Positions 29,213-39,490 of a stretch of 64,000 nucleotides of DNA are shown piece after piece. The stretch spans positions 203,237,501 to 203,301,500 of the forward strand of contig CM059582.1 of NCBI GenBank assembly GCA_030407085.1. Reading direction: 5' to 3'. The notes beneath the pieces are model-generated. The model saw only the letters and a list, made by a program, of their open reading frames with translations. It searched no databases and was not told the DNA's origin. Numbering within the stretch: the first letter of the stretch is position 1; every line of letters starts with the position of its first letter. The stretch is from Trichopria drosophilae. Lineage: Eukaryota > Arthropoda > Insecta > Hymenoptera > Diapriidae. The position numbers were made by a program, and so were the translations under genes.

Positions 29213-29419
29213 TCAAATGTATAAATTTTTTACTTCACGATGAATTATCAATAGATCCGATTGGAATTTAAGTTCGGACTTTAATTTTTCCAATTTGTTT
29301 AAAAATGTGTTAATTTGTTCTTGTAATTTACGAGCTTTAACACGAACGTCTTTCGAGTACATAGAATGATTGACTATAAGTAACTGATGTAAAAGACATC
29401 TACTCAGCCTGTATTTAAA
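29213..29419 (-). CDS. candidate terminal exon with coiled coil, unrecognised
   Basis: On the minus strand a TTTTTTTTCAG acceptor at about 29420-29430 leads into an open frame of 68 codons ending at a stop at 29213-29215. The C-terminal part is a charged helix (KARKLQEQINTFLNKLEKLK, then SELKFQSDLLIIHREVKN). I do not recognise it. It could be a host exon in the opposite direction to the surrounding BEN-type gene, or a piece of an unknown element. Support is the acceptor and non-random helical sequence only. Confidence 0.3.
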   Translation of the reverse strand, partial: FKYRLSRCLLHQLLIVNHSMYSKDVRVKARKLQEQINTFLNKLEKLKSELKFQSDLLIIHREVKNLYI

Positions 29420-29519
29420 CTGAAAAAAAATCCCACCAAATCGCAGTAAAATGAAATCAATAGATAATTGAGAAAAAAATCATAGAAACTATGACATTGG
29501 AATATTTGAATTAGAATGT

Positions 29520-31470
29520 CTCCTTTCTATCACGTCACGGTTTGCTTAAATTTGGTAAACAGATAATGTTTTGAAGAAATTGTGCAATGATTTTTTAAAC
29601 GTGTCTGGACCTGTATACATTTTCGAAAGTTTCGGGAAAACAAATGTACGGTGAATAAGTGATCGACGCATAATCGACGACCGTGAAAACAGTATACTGC
29701 TAAAGTTAATGGATCTAACAAAGAGTATGCGAGAGCGAGAGAGACGGTAGTAGGACGCACGATGAAAAGGTCATTTTACATTCACTCTCAATACGGGTCC
29801 TAGCTTACGATGTATTTTCACATAATCACAGAGAAGCGAATATAATGATGCAATATATGACCTTTAATGAAGGCGACTTTTAAAATTTGTTTTCGACAGT
29901 CCACATATGGCAATACTACATTGGAATGATTGCATTAGGCTACCTCGAGGATAAGGTTATTTTACTTTCACTCTCAATACGGTTCCTAGCTTACGATGTA
30001 TTTTCACATAATCATAGAGAAGCGAATGATGCAATATATGACCTTTAATGAAGGCGAAAATAAGTCAAGTCATGTGACATTTACTCTTCGCAAACTGACT
30101 TGCCCTAAAATCTTCTTGAACGATAATTCTATCCCACAAGACGACTGTGTCAAATATCTTGGCATGAAATTAGATCGTCGCATGACTTGGAAAGACCATA
30201 TTTGGACGAAGCGGAAACAGCTAAATCTGAAAATTCGAAAATTGTACTGGTTACTAGGTAAAAAATCAGGATTAAATTTAAATAACAAAATACTCATCTA
30301 CAAATCCATCATTAAACCAGTGTGGATGTATGGGGCACAACTCTGGGGAAGTGCTTCAAAATCTAACATCAATATTCTTGAAAGATTCCAATCTAAATGT
30401 CTTAGAGCAATAACGAATGCACCTTGGTTTGTACCTAATGATATTATCCGAAAAGATATGGACATCAAAACTGTAGAAGAGGAAATAACTATATTACGAT
30501 CCAGATACAAAGAGAGACTCAAACATCACCCCAGCAAATTAGCTGCAGTGCTGCTTAATAATCCTACAAACTCAAGACTCAAGAGACTCAGAAAATTCTT
30601 CTGAAGAAACCAAAACTCTAAATCATCTCTCTTATTAACTGAATGTAAATTTTCAAAACATTTAATCTTAATGAGTGCTCACCACTGGGTTAGCTACTCG
30701 CGTGCAAATTTATTTTTGATAATTAATTTTATTATATGAAATTTACTTAATGTCGAGTTGACAGATTGTAAATAAACAGGAGAAAACAAAAAAAAAAAAA
30801 AAAAATGAAGGCGAATTTTAAAATTTGTTTTTCGACAGTCCACATATGGCAATACTACATTGGAATGCTTGAATTAGGCTACCTCGAGGAAAAGGTCATT
30901 TTACTTTCACTCTCAATACGGTTCCTAGCTTACGATGTATTTTCACATAATCATAGAGAAGCGAATATAATGATGCAATATATGACCTTTAATGAAGGCG
31001 ACTTTTAAAATTTGTTTTCGACAGTCCACATATGGCAATACTACATTGGAATGATTGAATTAGGCTACCTCGAGGATAAGGTCATTTTACTTTCACTCTC
31101 AATACGGTTCCTAGCTTACGATGTATTTTCACATAATCATAGAGAAGCGAATGATGCAATATATGACCTTTAATGAAGGCGACTTTTAAAATTTGTTTTT
31201 CGACAGTCCACATATGGCAATACTACATTGGAATGATTGAATTAGGCAACCTCCTTTCTATTATGTCACGGATTGCCTAAATTTGGGAAAGAGGAAATGT
31301 TTTGAAGAACTTGTGCAATGACCTTTTAAACGCGTCTGGACCTGTATACAATTTCATAATTTTCGGGAAAACAAATCGATGTATTTCCACATAAACACGG
31401 AGAAGCGACTATAATATATCAATATCTGACCTTTAATGAAGGCGACTTTTGAAATTTGTTTTTCGACACA
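29520..31470. repeat. ~190 bp tandem array, interrupted by a LINE fragment
   Basis: Units carry TTTTACTTTCACTCTCAATA, CACATAATCATAGAGAAGCG, ATATATGACCTTTAATGAAGG and CCACATATGGCAATACTACA in that order. They occur at about 29765-29955, 29955-30058 plus 30805-30890, 30890-31080 and 31080-31250. Flanking shared blocks at 29515-29650 and 31245-31385 (CACGTCACGGTTTGC / ATGTCACGGATTGCC, GTGTCTGGACCTGTATACA) show that a longer unit is also duplicated. It is non-coding apart from the inserted LINE. Confidence 0.8.
30059..30804 (+). mobile_element. 5'-truncated Jockey-like LINE, reverse transcriptase C-terminus
   Basis: An open frame to a stop at 30602-30604 encodes the end of a non-LTR reverse transcriptase protein. 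Landmarks are VKYLGMKLDRRMTWKDHI, a helical KLYWLLGKKSGLNLNNKILI, and MYGAQLWGSASKSN then CLRAITNAPWFVPND. These resemble the Jockey clade thumb and C-terminal regions. A 200 bp 3' tail ends in A-rich sequence (30784-30804). An 11 bp target duplication ATGAAGGCGAA flanks it (30048-30058 and 30805-30815). It landed inside a unit of the tandem array, so it is younger than the array. The 5' end is truncated, as is usual for target-primed reverse transcription. Confidence 0.9.
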
Positions 31471-32559
31471 TGGTAATACTAATGTGTAACGACCAACACT
31501 TTTCAATCTCTCTGATTGAATTTTGTAAGATCACGCACTAGAACGATGTCGTTTTCAATGATAATGTAAAAACATTTTATTAATAACAATATATAATGAA
31601 ATAATAAATATTGGTTGACCTTTACCTTCTCTTTTCATTCGACAATGTAACGCATTAAATTACCTACGTTTTTCGACCTTCACAGCTTTCGAAATTTGTA
31701 ATAACAATACGTGAAATTGTTTATAATAACCTCCTTTCACTCCTGACCTTATGACGGCCCACTTGCGCAATTTTTCCATCACACTATCATCGATGGGAGG
31801 TAGGGTGGCGAGGGCCAGAACACTCCTAGCCCCTCTACTATAATGGATGTGCAATAACTAATTGTTTAGAATGGTTTATAACATTCTGTGATGAAACAAT
31901 TTTGACAAAAGTGGTTTTATATGAAACCTGACTACTCCAATTCAATCTACGGGAAAAATTATACCAAACATATGTACAATGTGTTGTTAAATGGCATAAA
32001 TTTGTTGTTAAAAATAATAAATAATCATTATGGATAAAAAAAAGATAAAGAAAAGGAATTATCCCCGCTTTAATGACATTTTTAGCCTTTTCATGGGTCG
32101 GCTCTTTTCGATTAGTCGAACAAACAATCGAAGACATTAAAAGACATTATTTTTTCACAAACACAAGGCATCGCCCACCCAGAGTTAGTCGCCCCAATAC
32201 AGCCCCCCACAGAGCGACTTGACCCCTCTGTAACGCATTTGCAAGTTGTCTGGGAAAATACGGAATACCCAGACCGATACAGTCAATACTGAAATCATAA
32301 GAATTAGTTGCTTATTTTTGATCGTATCACCGATTTTGCTGCTCTATAATAATCTGCTGAAAATGTCTAAAAATCCCCAAAACAATATAAATTCTCGTCT
32401 CACTTCTGAAAAAAGACTTTTCCATCCTTTAAAGTGCTATATCTCACTGAAATTTTTTTTTTCAAAGGAGATATGGACCTAGTCATCCGGAAAGTATTCA
32501 ACTAAAATTATGTGAACTAGCCATATTTTATAAACTTTTATTATGGAAAGCGCAGTTAA
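31471..32559. other. unassigned sequence
   Basis: There is no firm gene. A minus-strand frame at 31660-31854 (ATLPPIDDSVMEKLRKWAVI, then SGVKGGYYKQFHVLLLQ) looks weakly protein-like but has no recognised family and no clear splice signals. TGTAACG occurs at 31483 and again near 32230, and a C-rich tract lies at 32165-32225. These could be worn LTR edges, but no inverted TG...CA pair was found. Confidence 0.3.
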
Positions 32560-33892
32560 TTATTCAGAAAAATACCCGGTTTTTCATGAAACTTAAACCT
32601 TCGTGGGGCGTACGAAGGTCTTCGAATAAAAATTTGCCGATATTCAACAGTGCTCCAGTGATGATTTGGAAGGGATTAAGCGAGATGCGAGGCAAACAAA
32701 TTTCAACCCAAAATAAGGACCAGCCTACTACATATATCCGAAATACGACAGAAATTATAAGTTCAGGAGGAAATAAACGTTTTGTTAACGTTCTTTTCAC
32801 TTCTAATTTCCAATGCGGTGCACTTCTTACGAAGGTTGAATAAAAACTGTCAAAAAATCGCACTCTCTTCTTTCCATGCAATCGTTAGTTACGTGGTTGC
32901 TAAGGTTTGTTTATTTCTATTGCGCGTGTTTTTTTTTCATATTCCGTTCAACTTCCATTAGAACTTAGTCGTGCTGGAATGTAGAATTGAAAAAATATTA
33001 ATAAACACTTTTTTCGTGTCATCTCCCGGCGTTTGTCGTGTCTCCTGCGGGGTCAAGAATTTCATGAAATGGAGTGGTTTCGGATTCTTTCTTCAAACAT
33101 TAGTGGACGACGCTAACGCGGTTAACCACATTGTAATTGTGAATACTCCGAAACAGAATCAAATTTATCTGATGCAAGGACAATCATTTTCACAGATTTC
33201 GTCGGAATAATCGTTTTTCTATTCCTTCCAGAAATGTTCACATTTATAGAAATTTGTTCGTAACAAGGTTTTCTGTCCTTTAGTTAGTGCCCATCAGTGT
33301 TCCAGATAGATTTCACCGGTGTTGTTTGTACTTCAATACAATATTCTATACTGATTTTTTGATGATGAGCTATCGTGGTACCGCAGAAATTTCAGAGCAG
33401 ATAGGAGAATCATTTCCTGATAAATACCATTTTTAATGGATTTTATATAATATTTATATAAGTATGTTCACTTTATAAAAATTATATAAATTATTTATTG
33501 AACCACTTATTTATATAATTTTTATAGATTTTTTTATATAGGAGCTTTATTAAAATTTTATAAAACTTTTCCACCTGGGTCATAAAGTATAATTCTGTGC
33601 AATGTTATTTATGTATGGGTCAATTTAACAAAACAGAAAAAAAATTAATAAAAAAACTTTGAAAATTTATTGAGAGTTATGACTCCATAAACTATTTAAA
33701 ATTTCCACTTTTATATAATTTGTATAAAATTTGTATATAGATTTTATAAAATCTTTTCATGAATACAATCTTTATAATAACTATATAAATTTTTTATAGA
33801 ACCATTTTTTTATACTTTTTTTATACAATGTTTATACAGTCCTTTTATTAAAATTTTATAAAAATTTTATAAAACATTTCCACCTGGGGGAG
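32560..33892. mobile_element. dispersed non-coding element, family G, copy B
   Basis: This copy shares blocks with 8722-9850 in the same orientation: CGTTTTGTTAACGTT (about 32777), GTGGTTGCTAAGGTTTGTT (about 32892), TCTTCAAACATTagTgGACGA and TATCTGATGCAAGG (about 33167). It ends with TTATAAAA-rich subterminal repeats and AAAACatTTCCACCTGGG at 33876-33892, the inverse of the left end of copy A. An extra CCACCTGGG lies at 33570-33579, so the subterminal part is duplicated. No coding potential was recognised. Confidence 0.55.
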
Positions 33893-33924
33893 ATTGTATC
33901 TAGTACATAGTTACAAAGGCGGTA

Positions 33925-34188
33925 CAGTAGACCGTCGCTTATTTGGCCTACCTATGCGTCGCGTATTTTGCCTTCCCCTCAATTCCTTTCTCCCCACTCT
34001 TCTGTTGTCAAGTAAATATGTAAGATTTGGACCCAGCTGGCACTCATTATGTGCAAGCGCGGTGTGACGTCAGACAGACTTAAGTGGGGGAGCATGTTAC
34101 CTCCCCTGAAAGGCCAAATAAGCAATGGAGAAGGAACTTGTACAGTCCCAACGAGCCCAAACAAGCAACGGTCTAGCCGGGTCTACTG
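33925..34188. mobile_element. pogo/Tc1-type MITE (264 bp)
   Basis: The ends CAGTAGACCGTCGC and GGTCTACTG are inverted, with TA on both sides (33923-33924 and 34189-34190). The inner TIR parts match after a gap (GTCGCTTATTTGGCC against the inverse of GGGCCCAAACAAGCAACGG-type sequence at the right). It has the same CAGTAGAC start as the MITE in the ATPase gene, but the interior differs. There is no transposase. Confidence 0.75.
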
Positions 34189-34440
34189 TATATCGCCTGA
34201 ATTTTGAAAAATCGATTCAGTTGTCTTTAATTTACGGATTTTAGTGAAAATGCTTATCCATCGAATGGACACTACGACTTCTCCTAAGAAAAGAAATACT
34301 GACCCTCTTCGATGATAATTTCTAAAAAAAAATTAGCAAAAAACCGCTCGTTTTTCACGGTTTACTCCCTTAATTAAATATGTTAATTTGCCTTTTATTT
34401 TCTTTTTACAATTCGGTTATTAACTATGCTCCAATTACAG
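34189..34440. other. intron sequence before exon at 34441
   Basis: No repeat or ORF is supportable. It ends in the acceptor CCAATTACAG. Confidence 0.4.
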
Positions 34441-34512
34441 CGGACAAAAAGTACACACGAGAAAAAACTACGAGATACGACCGAATATGAAATGCAGGCG
34501 AAAATCGACGAG
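34441..34512 (+). CDS. BEN-type gene: 24-codon internal exon
   Basis: The exon lies between the acceptor CCAATTACAG and the donor GAG|GTATTT. The peptide is RTKSTHEKKLRDTTEYEMQA then KIDE, in phase 0 on both sides. This fits the exon ending at 12200 (phase 0) and the one starting at 35027 (phase 0). It is charged and helical, probably a linker or coiled-coil continuation. Confidence 0.5.
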
Positions 34513-35026
34513 GTATTTGAAGTGTAGACCTTTACTTATTTTTCAGAAAGTAAATATTTTAAGGGGGTTCTATAGTCATCAGCCGATAAACAAGCAATGT
34601 ACGCTAAAAAATCGAAATTAAAAATTATTGAATAGATTTTTGAAAATTCGGGCTTTATAAAGGCAATTCTAACCACTTTATCGTACAAAATTTCGAAAAA
34701 TTGTGTCGAGTATTGACCGAGAATTTCCTAAAATAGATGATATTTACGCATTTAAGAAAATTATAGGCCAATTGTTTACAATTTTTTTTATATTTTTTAG
34801 GAGATCATGTAAAGTGGTTATAATTGCCTTTATGAAATCCGAATTTTGAGAAACCGATTCAATAACTTTTAATTTACCTTTTTAACGCAGAAGATTACGT
34901 TATCAGCTAATGATTTTGGAACTGACTTTAGAAATAATTTATATTATAACTAATTTATGTGGTTTGAGTTAATTTGCAAACTTCATTGTCACGAATAAAA
35001 TTACTTAATGAATGAATGACCTGTAG
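34513..35026. other. intron with a short inverted repeat
   Basis: AATTATTGAATAGATTTTTG with CGGGCTTTATAAAGGCAATT (about 34632-34671) and its inverse (about 34828-34870) form a small inverted repeat around 34620-34890, probably a MITE remnant. No coding sequence is present. Confidence 0.45.
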
Positions 35027-35347
35027 GATGTGTCATCGTTAAGTGACTGCAATAGTTTAATTGGAGAACATGCGAACAACCTCGCTGACAATGAAAATGA
35101 TGTGGAGGCTGTCAGGTCGGTCTGTTCGCCCAGTGAGAAGACTACTGACGGAGAAAACTTTGAATCCTGGAAGTTCGGCAGCGAGGTGCAATCGGGTAGT
35201 AAAGAGGCTAGCATCGTGGTTCACCCGGATCCTGAAGAGGCTGCCAGCGAGGTGCACACTGACACCGAAGAGGCTGCTAGCGATGTGCACACGGATACCG
35301 AAGAGGCCATCAGACAAGTGCAGTTTGATACCCAGCGCCCAACTTGA
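35027..35347 (+). CDS. BEN-type gene: exon with acidic 11-residue repeats
   Basis: The exon starts after the acceptor ACCTGTAG in phase 0 (DVSSLSDCNSLIGEHANN). The frame is acidic and Ser/Glu-rich, then carries three copies of an 11-residue repeat of the type HTDTEEAASDV, with slight changes (HPDPEEAASEV, HTDTEEAASDV, HTDTEEAIRQV). It stops at 35345-35347 unless a donor inside is used (several weak GTGCAC or GTGCAG sites occur). Such disordered acidic regions are common between the N-terminal module and DNA-binding domain of transcription factors. The repeat array may vary in copy number. Confidence 0.5.
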   Translation, partial: DVSSLSDCNSLIGEHANNLADNENDVEAVRSVCSPSEKTTDGENFESWKFGSEVQSGSKEASIVVHPDPEEAASEVHTDTEEAASDVHTDTEEAIRQVQFDTQRPT

Positions 35348-36238
35348 TGTTTATAAATATTTGAAAAATTTTTTTTATGTCGGATCTACATATAATGCAT
35401 TTTAGCGAATTACGAACTTTTGTTTCCTTACTCGAATAATGAACGCTATACGAAGTGTGCGTCAAAATACGCTGTGGTATGATCCTTCGCAAATCGGAAC
35501 AGTTATCTCACCTTATTCGGGGGAACAGCGCTCCCGAGTTTTTGGATGTCAGTGTTCTTTCGATTTCGGGGAGGCTGAAGCGCCTATTTGAGATAACGAA
35601 ACTCCGAGAACGTGGCGCGGTAGTTACTACACTGTCGGCAGGGCAGAGCCTTCAAAATTTTTTCCGTGTACGCAGTTTGAAATAGAAAGTGCGGTTTTTA
35701 TGGGAAAAATTAGTTTTCTTCCAACCGCGTTGGAATGTCCGTATTCCATGCAACGCGGGACGAAAGTTAAAGATTCCGCCCGGGCGCCAGCGCGCATGCG
35801 CACTTCGTTTTTATTACTCCCTAGGGACGAAAAGTGACGCCAGAGGGAGTAATGGATGCGGAGACGGGATGGAGACCCTATATAGTGGTCAAAAGAAAAA
35901 TAGAGTATGCCACACGGGAGGCAAGCGCGCGCGCATCTCGCAGGAGTGCTGACCTAGCGTCGCTCGAACAGGAAACCTCCCGCTCGGGAATCGCGCGCTT
36001 TCCTACTTTGGAGCATAATATACTACTTCGTCATAGTAGGCGTAAAGTACGCTTTTACGTGCACTTTCGAGGGCGTAAAAATAAAAAACGCCCGTGCGTA
36101 TGCACAGTTGCATTATCGGGCATGAGCGGCAGGTTTGTGCACGTGTGACTAAAAATATGCGTCGTACTCTTTTTTCGATATCTATTTTTCTTCCATGATT
36201 CTGCTACTTTTCATGCTTGCATTTAATTTTTTTTTAAG
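35348..36238. other. intron or inter-exon region, GC-rich patch
   Basis: The patch 35740-36130 is CpG-rich and includes GCGCGCATGCGCAC at about 35790, an NRF1-like palindrome, so an alternative promoter is possible. At 35499-35607 GTTATCTCA and its inverse TGAGATAAC bound a ~110 bp inverted repeat, likely a small MITE. At 36042-36062 GCGTAAAGTACGCTTTTACG is a palindrome shared with 13540 and 15710. ORFs here are not supported as genes. Confidence 0.35.
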
Positions 36239-36649
36239 GGATTCGGCGTGGGTGCCAAAAAATGTCTGATGGGCTTCAAGAAATACTGTCAACAAGCGGA
36301 GCAGCCGGTGTCCTGCTATTAAGAGACGTTGTACGTATACCCAACTTACGTAAAGTATTTTCAGTCATATGCATACACTAATTTCTACAAGTCGCCTACT
36401 TCACTTGTAAGAAGCCATTAATAAGTATACATGCATTTACTTTGCAGGTGGAAATTATGCCGAAAAGCGGCGTATTTGTGGACAGGATTAATGTGGAATT
36501 CGTCACCAAAAAATATGAGGACAAACCGACAGTGATAACTCGCGAAATTTTGTACATGTTGTACACAAAAGATGAACTGAAAGGGATGACTGGCACAGGA
36601 AGGGGTAACACCCGTGGAGTGCCAAAAGAGGTTAGAGATGCCATATTCT
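36239..36649 (+). CDS. BEN-type gene: exons encoding the BEN-like domain
   Basis: There are two exons, 36239-36330 and 36448-36649, with donors GTT|GTACGT and TCT|GTAAGT and the acceptor TTTGCAG; phases agree. The second encodes VEIMPKSGVFVDRINVEFVT then ITREILYMLYTKDELKGMTG and VPKEVRDAIF. This matches the pattern of a BEN domain, with the conserved L-hydrophobic pair before a Gly-rich loop and a final helix. BEN domains bind DNA. In the first exon the open frame (SDGLQEILSTSGAAGVLLLR) begins out of frame with a BEN-like AWVPKNV stretch just upstream. One extra base there may have damaged the gene, or splicing may differ. Confidence 0.5.
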
Positions 36650-36821
36650 GTAAGTATACTCATCGGTGATTTTTCTTAAATAGCTTAAATAGTTGTTTTT
36701 ATGAGAAACAGTAATTTTTATCTCTAAAACGGTGACTAATATTAGGGGATCCTAACGTGTTGATTACAAAACATTCAAGCTGCCCCCGACCTAACTCATA
36801 CCGTCCCTGAACTCCAACTTA
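36650..36821. other. intron start after BEN exon
   Basis: A strong GTAAGTAT donor begins this stretch; no further exon was found. The final exon, if any, is not recognisable downstream. Confidence 0.35.
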
Positions 36822-37275
36822 GAAGTTTTTATTTTAAACAAAGGCATGGGCTATTGTTTATAAAAAATTGTTTATATTTTTACCTTGATCCGACAAACTT
36901 TTCAATAGTTCATCAGAGTAGGAATTTTTATTTCACACTTTTAAAGCCATTCGGAAAGTTTTTATTTTAAACCAAGACATGGGCTATTGTTTATAAAAAA
37001 TTGTTTATATTTTTACCTTGATCCGACAAACTTTTCAATAGTTCATCAGAGTAGGAATTTTTATTTCACGCTTTTAAAGCCATTCGAGAAGTTTTTATTT
37101 TAAACAAAGGCATGGGCTATTGTTTATAAAAAATTGTTTATATTTTTACCTTGATCCGACAAACTTTTCAATAGTTCATCAGAGTAGGAATTTTTATTTC
37201 ACGCTGTTAAAGCCATTCGAGAAGTTTTTATTTTAAACAAAGGCATGGGCTATTGTTTATAAAAAATTGTTTAGT
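36822..37275. repeat. 133 bp tandem repeat, about 3.4 copies
   Basis: Units start at 36822, 36955, 37088 and 37221, exactly 133 bp apart, each with GAAGTTTTTATTTTAAAC, GCATGGGCTATTGTTTATAA and CAATAGTTCATCAGAGTAGG. Divergence between copies is only a few bases, so the array expanded recently. Confidence 0.95.
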
Positions 37276-37417
37276 TCCCTGACGAAAGGCTGATGCTTCC
37301 GGGAATATTCCCATTTTAACACTGCCAGGAAAGAAGGCGACAGAGGGTAGTTCCTAGCATCGTTACGTTCGAGTAGTTTCTATACATATATTGTAACAAT
37401 ATCTTGATCCTTAAATA

Positions 37418-37873
37418 GGGTGAATATGCCAATGAATGGACGGTTAAGCATTTTTCACACCATGATCGATTGTAACTTTTGAATTCTTTTATGAAAATTT
37501 AATTATGATACCATCATTAGAATCGTTAGACTCTGATCTTTATGACCGTGTAGTTCAACCTTTGATTTTATTTAATTATTAACCTCGTCTTCATACGTTT
37601 GTAAAAAAATCCGCTAAACCCCAATGAATAGACGGGTTAAATCAAATGGGACGTTTTCAGTACCAGTTTTGGATGGCTTTAAAACTTTGCTTTGATTTTA
37701 CAAAATAATAAACACTGAAAGATCAATAGTACTGTAAATATTGTTTTGAATGTTCAAAGAACATAAAAATATGTATTTTGTTGCATGTTGTGCATCATAC
37801 ATTCATAAGAAATAGAAATATGTAGAAAATCGTCCATTCATTGGTACTCGTCCATTCATTGGCATATTCGCCC
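37418..37873. mobile_element. MITE (456 bp), TA duplication
   Basis: GGGTGAATATGCCAATGAAT at the left is inverted at the right (ATTCATTGGCATATTCGCCC), matching over about 25 bp with one mismatch. TA lies on both sides (37416-37417 and 37874-37875). Subterminal CCATTCATTGG repeats occur near 37830. There is no coding potential. It is probably Tc1/mariner-related by target site. Confidence 0.8.
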
Positions 37874-37877
37874 TATA

Positions 37878-37960
37878 TTAAAATTGAAAATGAACATTTT
37901 CAAAACTTCGACCCCGACCGCAGGTCAGCCGAAGCACTGATAAATGAGCACGTCTTGTTC
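37878..37960. repeat. short repeat shared with 15950-16040
   Basis: AAAATTGAAAATGAaCATTT with CAAAaCTTCGACCCCGACC and CAGCCGAAG recurs inverted at 15950-16040. Both copies can be read as a similar peptide (KIENEHFQSFDPDNRP-like), but neither lies in a credible gene, so I treat it as part of a mobile repeat. Confidence 0.6.
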
Positions 37961-38179
37961 ACACTGATGTTTAAAAAAACGCGGTTTAGTCGAGTTTTTG
38001 ACAGGTCGGGTTGTAGGAAATAAATTTTGTTATATGTGGGATACTTCGGTTTCCGTTCATGCGATCCAGTACATTAATTTGGGACTTACCGAATCTGCGG
38101 CTGCAAGTCTGCCCGCGGGACTCGTCAGTAAGGCTATTCGGTGGTGGTAGCGTGGAGGGGGGTTCGCGATGCCCAGAAT

Positions 38180-38490
38180 TAAAAAAATACAAACGGATTT
38201 GGGTTTCTCTTGGCCAAACTTAGATCTGATTAGTTTTTGGAGACAATGCATACTAGATTATGGGGAGGTTTAACAAAAAAACGCTCAAAAAACACGTTTT
38301 TTCCATTTTTTTACAAAAATACAAATCGTACACAAAATGTTTCAAACAAAAAATATAGAACATCGAATTCTGTTCAAAACAGGTTGTATTTATTTCTTCG
38401 TAAAATCAACGATAATGCCGTAAAAAGCAAATTAACATGAAATTAACATAAATTGTATATACACATATACAAGGCATATGTATGCATATT
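38180..38490 (-). repeat. dispersed repeat family R, copy 3
   Basis: It holds CTCTTGGCCAAACTTAGATC, CACAAAATGTTTCAAACAAA and GAAATTAACATAAATTGTA blocks that match 59495-59760 in inverse orientation with high identity. It is followed at 38490-38620 by a GC-rich inverted repeat (TTTGGGCGAGTGACTCTCCC) related to 53150-53350. Confidence 0.7.
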
Positions 38491-38499
38491 ATACACGGA

Positions 38500-38984
38500 A
38501 AGACCCTAGGCAGTGCGACTGCCTTTCGCTCCGTGAGTCTGCCTCCCCACTCCGTCGGCACGTTTGCTCGCTCAAGTTTGGGCGAGTGACTCTCCCAAAA
38601 CGAAAGGCAGAAGCAGTCCGACAATGCGGGAATACTGCTGTCATAAAAAAGGAACGAAAGCGGCAAGACGTTCTAAAATTTTGTCGCTTGAGTTTGAACA
38701 TTTTTTTGTTTAGTTTAGATCGACAGTTCTTTTTCAGATTCGAGGAAAACATATTAAAACAGTAGTTAAATCTCCAGATATCATATTAACCTGAAATGTC
38801 AGAGAAAATTTTAACTTCCTCATATCCTTACTTAATTAATAAATTCGCTCCCCCCCCCCTTCTGCAAAGGAAAAATTATTACTAAAAATTCTTGAAAATG
38901 TAAATAAGTTTTAATCCTTTTCTTAATCCTTAAAAAATTATACAAGGATTCGAGTGCTTTCATATTATTTCTGATTTTTTTTAG
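38500..38984. other. GC-rich inverted repeat, then spacer
   Basis: At 38500-38625 GACTGCCTTTCGCTCCG and an inverse CGAAAGGCAGAAGCAGTC form a hairpin-capable repeat; short ORFs on both strands are shadows of it. A C10 run lies at about 38850. The rest is AT-rich with nothing recognised. Confidence 0.5.
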
Positions 38985-39490
38985 ATTGTCGTTTTAAAAC
39001 CTTCATTCGAAGAGAGTTTCACCATCGGCAGAAAGTGTAAGATCTAAAACCTTCTTTGGACCAAAGTTTTACCACCGATAAAAGATTTTAGGTCTAAAAC
39101 TTTCTTCTGACCACAATTTTACTACTTATAACAGATTTTAGATCTAAGACCTTCCTTCGATATGACGTTTATCGTTGATGGAAAGTTTCACATTTTAAAT
39201 CTTCTTTACTTTAGAGTTTAACCATTGATAGTAAATTTTAGGTTTAAAACCTTCTTGTGACTAGTTTCATCAACGATACAAAATTTCAAGACTAAAAACT
39301 CTTCTTTCAACGAGTTTTAACACCGATCAATGGTATTATTTCTAAAAGCTTCTTTCGATAAGATTTTTATCATCGATAAATGATTTTAGATGTAAAAACT
39401 TCTTTCGTCAAGACCTTTTTAAAATCGATAATAGATTTTACCTCTGAAACCTTTTTTCGATGAGAGTTTCACCAGTGATAGAAGGCTGTC
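38985..39490. repeat. degenerate minisatellite, ~58-60 bp unit
   Basis: About eight copies of a unit of the form AAAACCTTCTTTcGAcxAGAGTTT-cACCATCGATA-AAaGATTTTAGATCT run head to tail with strong divergence. No coding frame persists. Confidence 0.8.

Noticed and set aside
31483..32235. Possible solo LTR with TGTAACG at both sides
   Set aside because: The two motifs are direct, not an inverted TG...CA pair, and no target duplication or second copy was found.
35834..36148. 104-residue Arg-rich ORF in a GC-rich patch
   Set aside because: No splice or start support, contains a repeated palindrome; more likely intron or promoter sequence.
38406..38765. Overlapping Arg/Ser-rich ORFs on both strands
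   Set aside because: They derive from a GC-rich inverted repeat shared with 53150-53350.
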